From: Delphinapterus leucas | Taxonomy: Eukaryota; Chordata; Mammalia; Artiodactyla; Monodontidae | Reading direction: 5' to 3' | Length of the DNA: 64,000 nucleotides | Assembly (NCBI RefSeq): GCF_002288925.2 | Contig: NW_022098001.1 | Coordinates: 839,205 to 903,204, forward strand | Shown: positions 60,201 to 64,000 of the stretch, in pieces | Layout of the letters: the number at the start of each line of letters is the position of its first letter | Numbering within the stretch: the first letter of the stretch is position 1 | Position numbers and translations under genes: made by a program | The notes under the pieces: model-generated | The model's database searches: none | Seen by the model: only the letters and a program-made list of their open reading frames with translations | What the model was told of the DNA's origin: nothing

Positions 60201-62746
60201 TCAGCTCACTTTATCCACAATCTTTATCTAAGAAGAAATCATTTTCAATGACATTTTGAGATTTACAAATTATACAGAAATTATAATCTTCAATAAGGGA
60301 ATTACAAATTATAATTTTGTCTACTTATAATTTTAAATTTGTTCACACTACCTCAATTGCTGCATGCCAGAGCGTTGAGCTCAAGTCTTTTCTGTTCTGA
60401 TAGGTTCCTGGCCAAACTGAAAGTGTAACCAAGTTTCCTCGGACTCTGTTGGCATCCCCCCATATTCTCATGCCTGGAAAAAAAGAAAATTCCCCCAAAT
60501 GAGTACTATAGGGAATGTCTTTCATTTCTTCCATGAAATTAGTTTTCTCATTTGAACCTGACAAACAAACCCTTTTGATTTTAGAGTGAACCCTCTGAAC
60601 TCTTTGATACTCTACCTCTTTAATAGACTACCTGAATTAAAATCTTTTGTTAAATATGTGGGTTCACAGGCTCCACCTTAGATTTTAACAAATATACACA
60701 CAAATTTTATACACCTTAAATGAATTTGTATTATGCTTTAGACTGATATTCAAGAAAGGACAACCCCCTAAATCAAATCAAATATATATTTTTTAAAAAT
60801 TATCTTTATTTGTGAATAATCTTTTTGTTTTATATGTGAGAAGTATGTTAAAAGTCAGTAATTTAAACTATTGGTGATTAAATAACTCACATAAGATCCT
60901 GGTCTGGTAAATAGTTCTTCTAGAGCTGTACTGTCCAATATGACAGCCATAGCCACATGTGACTACTTAAATGTAAAGTAATATAATTAAGTACCATTAA
61001 AATTAAAAATCCAGTTTCTCAGTCACATTAGCCACATTTCAAGTGTTGAATGGCCACATGCAGTTTAGTAATTGCCATGTTAGCACAAACACAGACCCTT
61101 TATTTCCATTCTTGAAGAAAGATCAATTGGACACCCTGGCTCTAGAGTTTGCAGACAAGGTTGTCTCAGAAGACATGTTATTGGACCGAAATATTATCAT
61201 ATTACCTTCCCCCACTGTAAAGTGAATCACGTTATCATCTATGTCCAATCCATCTGTTCCAAATACACCAACTGCAGGGGAAAAGCCACTGTGAAAAGCA
61301 CAGCCTTGAATATAAGATGAGCCACGTTCTTGAATCTATAAAACATCAGGATTCAGTGAACATTTTAAAAACAAAGTTAAAGGATATTTAAAGAAAAAAA
61401 TTTGAAGTAGGTGATTTTCAGAAAACAAATCTTGATAAACAAAATACTCAATTTACACTCCATGAAAGAAGATGACTTCCCAGCAGACCTTTTAATGCTG
61501 GGAAATTTCCATATATCTTCGGTTTATGATTAAAAAGAGCCAAAAAGAAATGCTTATTTTAAATGTGAATTAAAAATTCTCAAGTGCTTTTCTATGCATT
61601 TATATTTCTATCATTACCTACAAAATGCTAAGGAGCTAAAAATTATTTTTCATAACAGTTTATTATATGATGAGAAGGGATTTTTTTTTTTTAACCACGG
61701 AAGTCGATACTCAAGGCAGGGGTTATAATTCAAATGTCTGTAGGAAACAGTCAATGAGTAGTTTAGGGGTTTCAATTCCAAACCTACATGATTTTAAATT
61801 TTTATTTATTTATCTTTATTGACATATAGTTGATTTACAACGTTGTGTCAGTTTCAAGTGTAGCAAAGTGATTCAGTTATACATATATATCTATTCTTTT
61901 CCATATTCTTTTCCATTATAGGTTATTACAAGAATATTGAGTATAGTTCCCTGTGCTATACAGTAGGTCCTTGTTATTTTATGTATAGTAGTGTGTATAT
62001 ATTAATCGCAGACTCCCAATTTATCTCCCCTCCATAATATATATTTTTTTAATCTTATTTTATTTATTTACTTTTCATATTTTTATTTTATATTGGAGTA
62101 TAGTTGATTAACAATGTTGTGTTAGTTTCAGGTGTACAGCAAAGTGATTCAGTTATACATGTATCTATTCTTTTTTAAATTCTATATAAGAAATATGCTC
62201 TTTCTCATTTTTTCTTAAATCAGCAGCCCTCTAAGCATATTGATTTTCCCACTTTTGAAAGAGGCATGGATATACAGACATGCTTTTCATTTGAGAAATT
62301 TAAGCAACACTCACTTTGTTTAATAGTAACTGTTTGGAAATATTTTTGGTCATTGTAAAGTAAAGTAGAGGTGTGAAATACTATTATAGATCTTCAATTC
62401 TTTCACCTTTTGTGCTCCATTTTCCTTTTTTTTTTACTGACCTTAAATAATGCATGAAATGGTTGGAATCAAATACTGTTGTAGTCTAAAAACGTTAATG
62501 GGAAATACATCTAAGAAAGTTTTATTATATTAGATTATAGTCTTAGCAATTCTAAGATATGGGCATTTAGTAAAGTTAAATGAAAATCAAAATCAAAATA
62601 CTTAATTTTGGGTATATGCAAAAATTAAAATAAAGTACAAACCTGTCCCAGGTTAAGAAATGTTACAGCGTATCTTGGATCCGTGCTATCCCTGAAGCCC
62701 TCTTGACCGCTGTGATAAAATTCCACATTACTTATTCTTGCATTTC
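27822..62746 (-). CDS. PKHD1L1: PKHD1L1 (fibrocystin-L): last 18 coding exons
   Basis: Eighteen exons on the minus strand total 2885 nt (2 partial-codon bases, about 960 codons and a stop), with every phase consistent and no internal stop. Fibrocystin-L is a very large (about 4240 residues in human) type I membrane protein with IPT/TIG, G8 and PbH1 domains. It is known from lymphocytes and from the surface coat of cochlear stereocilia; loss causes hearing loss. This window carries part of the second G8/PbH1 (TMEM2-like) region, a membrane-proximal ectodomain with several N-glycosylation sequons and an RRKR site, a Ser/Gly stalk and the C-terminal membrane segment. Upstream exons lie beyond 64,000. 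Seventeen junctions were read directly; one is GC-AG. Confidence 0.96.
27948..28007 (-). repeat. Coding minisatellite (21-bp unit) in PKHD1L1
   Basis: Two identical 21-bp units (28007-27987 and 27986-27966) and an 18-bp partial third (27965-27948), all in frame. Each encodes GSSGSGG in register. The tract is GC-rich and CpG-containing, in contrast to the neighbouring AT-rich coding sequence. Confidence 0.95.
28854..29091 (+). mobile_element. L1 3' end, severely 5'-truncated
   Basis: GTAAAATAGATAGCTAGTGG to ATTATACTCCAATAAAGATG, then A-rich tail with a short internal spacer. AGTGGTTAC (28845-28853) and AGTAGTTAC (29092-29100) are a duplication with one mismatch. Confidence 0.92.
29460..29730 (+). 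mobile_element. MLT1-like MaLR LTR 3' part
   Basis: End matches GTTGTTTTGAGCCATCAGAT and GGTTTGTTAAGTAGCATTAG, the usual 3' end of these LTRs. An 79-codon plus-strand frame runs through it and is not considered a gene. Confidence 0.65.
30203..30254 (+). repeat. GGAA/GGCA microsatellite
   Basis: Irregular GGAAGGCAGGCAGGAAGGAA-type tract. Confidence 0.9.
30906..31349 (-). other. Unidentified 147-codon open frame, possible old retrocopy
   Basis: The minus-strand frame runs from [20 protein letters not shown] through [20 protein letters not shown]. An A-rich run (31,078-31,059 on the minus strand) interrupts what looks like non-intronic sequence. Similar composition extends right to about 31,640 with stops. 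I do not recognise the protein. Processed-pseudogene status rests only on the A-rich run; it could equally be chance in an old repeat. Confidence 0.25.
31809..32175 (-). repeat. CHR SINE, long subfamily, with internal duplication
   Basis: Perfect 14-bp duplication CAAGTTACCTGTTT at 31795-31808 and 32176-32189. Inside, a 22-bp segment beginning CTTCAGCAGTTGTGGCACGC is present twice in tandem near 31,968-32,012. Confidence 0.96.
32377..32530 (-). CDS. PKHD1L1: PKHD1L1 window exon 17
   Basis: 154 nt between acceptor TCTTTAG and donor GTGAGT. Encodes [40 protein letters not shown] and [11 protein letters not shown] plus one base. Sequons NTT and NYT, again extracellular in character. Confidence 0.95.
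32869..33015 (-). CDS. PKHD1L1: PKHD1L1 window exon 16
   Basis: 147 nt, 49 codons, phase 0, between acceptor TTTACAG and donor GTAAGT. Encodes [40 protein letters not shown] and PSVKAVDSD. Confidence 0.95.
33415..33566 (-). CDS. PKHD1L1: PKHD1L1 window exon 15
   Basis: 152 nt between acceptor CTCATAG and donor GTAAGA. Encodes [40 protein letters not shown] and [10 protein letters not shown]. Sequon NIS. Domain fold unassigned. Confidence 0.95.
35411..37834 (-). mobile_element. 5'-truncated L1, sense to PKHD1L1
   Basis: Minus-strand element ending in poly(A) (TTTTTTATTTTTTT at the left). A perfect 13-bp duplication TTACCAGGGATTT flanks it (35402-35414 and 37835-37847). ORF2 pieces remain open: 37815-37264 with [16 protein letters not shown] (reverse-transcriptase FADD motif), 37027-36500, 36436-36173 and 36030-35836. 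Stops separate them, and the 5' half, ORF1 and promoter are absent, so it is not autonomous. A CHR SINE splits it. The fragment is younger than the L1 in EBAG9. Confidence 0.96.
37039..37247 (+). repeat. CHR SINE, short subfamily, inside the L1
   Basis: Head GGGCTTCCCTGGTGGCGCAG and poly(A). Perfect 12-bp duplication AGATTGCTTTGG at 37027-37038 and 37248-37259, copied from L1 sequence; so it is younger than the L1. Confidence 0.97.
38970..39324 (+). repeat. CHR SINE, long subfamily
   Basis: GACTTCCCAGGTGGCGCGGT head, repeated ACAACTACTGA, AATAAATAAATAAATAAA end. Perfect 15-bp duplication AAATAGGGTATGAGG at 38955-38969 and 39325-39339. Confidence 0.97.
40042..40386 (-). CDS. PKHD1L1: PKHD1L1 window exon 14, with dibasic RRKR site
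   Basis: 345 nt, the longest exon here, between acceptor TTCATAG and donor GTATGA. It encodes [20 protein letters not shown] and [20 protein letters not shown]. Then come [40 protein letters not shown] and a TDDTT end. Sequon NST. RRKR at 40123-40112 fits a furin-type proprotein-convertase site (R-X-K/R-R) in the ectodomain; cleavage is inferred, not shown. Confidence 0.96.
41788..42420 (+). repeat. MIR split by an LTR insertion
   Basis: MIR 5' part at about 41,788-41,880 (ATGTAGCATAATAGCTAAGT, CTTGCTCTGCCCCTACCACC). Its 3' part is at about 42,270-42,420 (CTACTTCACCCCCTTGCGTC, CTTAGAACAGTGCCTGACAC). The two parts are collinear once the LTR is removed. Confidence 0.8.
41880..42268 (+). mobile_element. 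MLT1-like MaLR LTR inserted in the MIR
   Basis: CTGAACTGTGCCCCCCCAAA, CAGTATTTGGAGATAGGGGC, CTTATAAGAAGAGACACCAG, CACAGCGAGAAGGCAGCCAT and TTTTGTTATGGCAGCCCAAG. A CT-rich tract lies at 42,053-42,075. Confidence 0.8.
43195..43330 (-). CDS. PKHD1L1: PKHD1L1 window exon 13
   Basis: 136 nt between acceptor TTAACAG and donor GTATTT. Encodes [40 protein letters not shown] and RHVYT plus one base. Sequon NNS. Confidence 0.95.
43975..45000 (+). repeat. Ancient mammalian interspersed repeat, family not assigned
   Basis: Phrases such as AGGTGATAAGTGCTATGG, CTTGTAGGCCATTTGTGAAG and GACTCAACAGGATTTGCAGA are common to a mammal-wide repeat I know by sight but cannot name. The CHR SINE at 44,716-44,936 interrupts it. 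Confidence 0.55.
44716..44936 (+). repeat. CHR SINE, short subfamily
   Basis: GGGCTTCCCTGGTGGCGCAG head and long poly(A). TGATTCCA flanks at 44708-44715 and 44937-44944. Confidence 0.96.
45773..45840 (-). mobile_element. L1 3'-end fragment
   Basis: TTTTATATTGGAGTGTAGTT and GTTGTGTTAGTTTCAG match the reverse strand of the L1 tail; short and diverged. It lies about 90 bp from exon 12. Confidence 0.7.
45929..46086 (-). CDS. PKHD1L1: PKHD1L1 window exon 12
   Basis: 158 nt between acceptor GATGTAG and donor GTAAGG. Encodes [40 protein letters not shown] and [12 protein letters not shown]. Contains a conserved CxxxxC pair. Confidence 0.96.
46087..48698. other. PKHD1L1 intron
   Basis: AT-rich. 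The only element I can name is the L1 tail at 48,345-48,469. Confidence 0.7.
48345..48469 (-). mobile_element. L1 3' end, about 125 bp
   Basis: Poly(T), then ATCTTTATTGGAGTATAAAT and GTGTTAGTTTCTGCTTTATA. Perfect 15-bp duplication TCCTCTTCTTTTTCT at 48330-48344 and 48470-48484. Confidence 0.92.
48699..48866 (-). CDS. PKHD1L1: PKHD1L1 window exon 11
   Basis: 168 nt between acceptor TTTCTAG and donor GTAGGT. Encodes [40 protein letters not shown] and [15 protein letters not shown] plus one base. Confidence 0.95.
49059..49291 (-). CDS. PKHD1L1: PKHD1L1 window exon 10
   Basis: 233 nt between acceptor CTTCACAG and donor GTTTGT. Encodes [60 protein letters not shown] and [17 protein letters not shown] plus one base. 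Sequon NGS; the Cys pair in CVDMVC is a likely disulphide. Confidence 0.96.
49292..51827. other. PKHD1L1 intron
   Basis: About 50,400-50,880 looks like an old interspersed repeat (AGGTTCCACAGAAACAGAGC and a purine-rich stretch), family not assigned. 50,095-50,155 is a TA-rich imperfect palindrome. The rest shows nothing recognised. Confidence 0.55.
51828..51993 (-). CDS. PKHD1L1: PKHD1L1 window exon 9
   Basis: 166 nt between acceptor GTTTTAG and donor GTAAAA. Encodes [40 protein letters not shown] and [14 protein letters not shown] plus two bases. It lies after the GC-AG intron. Confidence 0.95.
51994..53630. other. PKHD1L1 GC-AG intron
   Basis: Contains an MLT1-like remnant (about 52,100-52,612, ending GGTTTGTTATGCAGCAAAGG) and a MIR (about 53,185-53,350). 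The 5' splice site is GC at 53630-53629 and the 3' AG is at 51995-51994. Confidence 0.8.
53631..53747 (-). CDS. PKHD1L1: PKHD1L1 window exon 8, with GC splice donor
   Basis: 117 nt after acceptor TATAAAAG, encoding [20 protein letters not shown] and [18 protein letters not shown] plus one base. The donor reads CTCAG|GCAAGT; there is no GT in phase nearby. Joining at GC restores Gly and continues GSTFVGF, as expected for the protein. The intron before it is only 80 bp. Confidence 0.94.
53828..53939 (-). CDS. PKHD1L1: PKHD1L1 window exon 7
   Basis: 112 nt between acceptor AAAATAG and donor GTAAAG. Encodes [20 protein letters not shown] and [17 protein letters not shown] plus one base. Sequon NCS. 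Confidence 0.93.
53940..54500. other. PKHD1L1 intron
   Basis: 54,100-54,430 resembles a decayed mammal-wide repeat (GGTTCAGGAAAGACTTCATA, GGAAGGACCGAGAGCTTCTT); not assigned. Confidence 0.5.
54501..54623 (-). CDS. PKHD1L1: PKHD1L1 window exon 6
   Basis: 123 nt, 41 codons, phase 0, between acceptor ATTACAG and donor GTAAGA. Encodes [20 protein letters not shown] and [21 protein letters not shown]. Contains the sequon NVT. The intron before it is only 82 bp. Confidence 0.95.
54706..54854 (-). CDS. PKHD1L1: PKHD1L1 window exon 5
   Basis: 149 nt between acceptor TTCAAAG and donor GTAAAT. Encodes [20 protein letters not shown] then [20 protein letters not shown] and YGIYFQ. Highly characteristic of fibrocystin-L. 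Confidence 0.95.
55240..55520 (+). repeat. L2 3'-end remnant
   Basis: AGAAGGCCTTCTCTGACTAC, CTATAAGAACGTAAGCTTCA and TAGGTGCTCATCAAATACTT follow the L2 end order. Confidence 0.75.
56317..56700 (-). repeat. CHR SINE interrupted by a 100-N assembly gap
   Basis: Poly(T) and 68 bp of SINE (56342-56409) precede the gap. The same 68 bp is repeated exactly at 56511-56578 and continues to the SINE head at 56,700. ATATTTTAAA flanks the whole unit once on each side (56307-56316 and 56701-56710). Confidence 0.93.
56411..56510. other. Assembly gap (100 N)
   Basis: Exactly 100 N, the usual placeholder for a gap of unknown size. Frames read across it are meaningless. Confidence 0.99.
58730..58820 (-). 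CDS. PKHD1L1: PKHD1L1 window exon 4
   Basis: 91 nt between acceptor ATACTAG and donor GTAAGT. Encodes [20 protein letters not shown] and [10 protein letters not shown] plus one base. The last residues ([11 protein letters not shown] across the junction) differ from the human form I recall (CPGQFNPVEKW). Confidence 0.93.
58821..60351. other. PKHD1L1 intron
   Basis: AT-rich, no exon, SINE or LTR recognised. Confidence 0.65.
60352..60473 (-). CDS. PKHD1L1: PKHD1L1 window exon 3
   Basis: 122 nt between acceptor TTTCCAG and donor GTAGTG. Encodes [20 protein letters not shown] then [20 protein letters not shown]. Continues the beta-helix. The donor has GTAGTG, a weaker match than most here. Confidence 0.94.
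61206..61335 (-). CDS. PKHD1L1: PKHD1L1 window exon 2
   Basis: 130 nt between acceptor TTTATAG and donor GTAATA. It encodes [40 protein letters not shown] and VGE plus one base. Typical PbH1 pattern with a Gly-Asp-rich turn. Confidence 0.94.
61336..62642. other. PKHD1L1 intron
   Basis: Apart from two adjacent L1 tails (61,795-62,185) nothing was recognised. Confidence 0.65.
61795..62185 (-). mobile_element. Two adjacent L1 3'-end fragments
   Basis: ATTGACATATAGTTGATTTA near 61,825 and TATTGGAGTATAGTTGATTA near 62,090 both start the same reverse-strand L1 tail, each followed by AAAGTGATTCAGTTATACAT. The second may be inserted beside, or duplicated from, the first. Confidence 0.75.
62643..62746 (-). 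CDS. PKHD1L1: PKHD1L1 window exon 1 of 18
   Basis: 104 nt between acceptor CCCCACTAG and donor GTTTGT. It completes a Gly and encodes [17 protein letters not shown] then [17 protein letters not shown]. This is beta-helix-like (PbH1) repeat sequence. Confidence 0.93.
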
Positions 62747-64000
62747 CTAGTGGGGAAAAGAGTTACACTTTTTTTTTCCTTGAAGCTGAATAAAACTTTT
62801 TGAAAAACTACTAAAGTTTTTGTAATTTTCCAAATGACAAATTTGTTTTCATGAAAATTGTATTCATTTTTCTTTGCCCTTTTAATCCAAATAAGGCAAT
62901 GTTTCTGAATTTGTTTTTTTACTGCCCCTCACAAGAACCTTTTTAGACATTTCTCTTTCTGAATAGCGTTCCCTCTCCATGACATTTTAATACCACAGAT
63001 ATACTACATATCTGTCAAGGTATGGAGGCCCTTTGGAGGACCACAAACTGGTTACGTTTTGTTTTCCCCCCAAGAGTCAATTTTCACCTGTTGGTAGTGA
63101 TACAGTCCCTGTTGAGAATGCATGGCATAAGGCACAAGTTATAATTTACCTGACATTTCAATTTTGATGCTCTAAAGAGCTGTTATGGACATAATCTTTA
63201 CATAATTTTTTCCAGAATATGCATTGCCAAGTATCTGCTGATCGAGTTTGTCACAAGTGCCACTGAAGTGACAAAAGGCAATTTCATAGATTATTAAGAA
63301 CAGCAATAACTATCCATGAGCCATGACTCTGTGCCAAGCTCTGTACTAAGTGCTTAACAGGCAATGTGTGGTTTAATTCTCACACAACATCTGTGACTTA
63401 GGAGCTTTTATAATTCCTGTCTTCCATACAAGGAAACTGAGGCACAGAGATTCATGGCTGGTAAAAATACAGTAGAGGGTATTCTTTGTTTCAAAAACTG
63501 ATATCTAATAAAATACATTGGAGAAGAGTCATTTTATACTAGAAGGGAAAAGCCTGTCTGGAAATCCATGAGCCAGCGATTAGGTGTATGGTGGAGAACA
63601 TAAGATTAATAAGATAGATACAGAGAAGAAATGATTACTACAGACCCTGGGCCTACAAAAGCCATAGATGCATTTTGTTTACTTACATCACAAAATAATT
63701 TATTGGAGCAAGGAAAGGTTGACATGTGAATAGGGTCCATTATGGGACTTTAAGTATCCAAGATCAGAGTAATTTCATCCCTCTAATCATCTAATTCTTT
63801 ATCTTTAAAAAGAGGACAATATTTATGCCATAATACTATGAGGACTGAATGAGATAACATGTGTTAAGTCCTTAGCACAGTGTCTGGAATCTTGTATTAC
63901 TTTATGATCATCATTACTATTCTCCTCATCAGTTAAGCTTCTGTTGGCAGATTATGACCAATAGGTAGAAGTTATAGTGGGACAGCTGCTTGCTCAATAT
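62747..64000. other. PKHD1L1 intron at the right edge
   Basis: A MIR lies at about 63,290-63,470 (GGAAACTGAGGCACAGAGAT, reverse type). A weaker one is near 63,800-63,890. No further exon was seen before the window ends. Confidence 0.65.

Overview
The window is nuclear DNA from a mammal, most probably a cetacean. Its youngest and commonest repeats are tRNA-derived CHR SINEs: 14 were found, nearly all with readable target-site duplications. I saw no ruminant Bov-A2 or BovB copies. Older layers are L1, L2, MIR and MLT1-like MaLR LTRs. There is no prokaryotic, viral-genome or CRISPR content. Almost every long open frame lies in a repeat or a CpG island.

Two protein-coding genes can be read exon by exon, both on the minus strand. 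They are head to tail, in the order and orientation I recall for the mammalian PKHD1L1-EBAG9 neighbourhood (human 8q23). From 14.5 kb leftwards lies the 5' part of EBAG9 (RCAS1): a CpG-island promoter (about 13.65-14.65 kb) with a perfect oestrogen-response-element palindrome, an NRF1 palindrome and two CCAAT boxes; a probable non-coding first exon; and three coding exons (residues 1-107). The gene runs off the left edge. About 13 kb of repeat-rich intergenic DNA separates it from PKHD1L1 (fibrocystin-L), whose last 18 exons occupy 62,746-27,822. These give about 960 codons in an unbroken frame with matching phases at every junction. They encode beta-helix-type sequence, the membrane-proximal ectodomain, a Ser/Gly stalk, and a hydrophobic C-terminal segment with almost no cytoplasmic tail.

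Repeats by region: EBAG9 intron, 4.9-8.7 kb, an old L1 broken by two SINEs and a U6-L1 chimeric retrogene; intergenic, 14.7-27.7 kb, six SINEs, a solo-LTR-like block at 22.85-23.45 kb, L1 tails, an L2 and MaLR remnants; PKHD1L1 introns, a 2.4-kb 5'-truncated sense-strand L1 at 35.4-37.8 kb carrying a SINE, a MIR split by a MaLR LTR at 41.8-42.4 kb, and a 100-N gap inside a SINE at 56.4 kb.

I did not find a new multi-gene system. The points most worth following are a coding minisatellite in the PKHD1L1 stalk, a GC-AG intron in the same gene, the U6-L1 chimera, the probably false assembly gap, and the intact ERE in the EBAG9 island.
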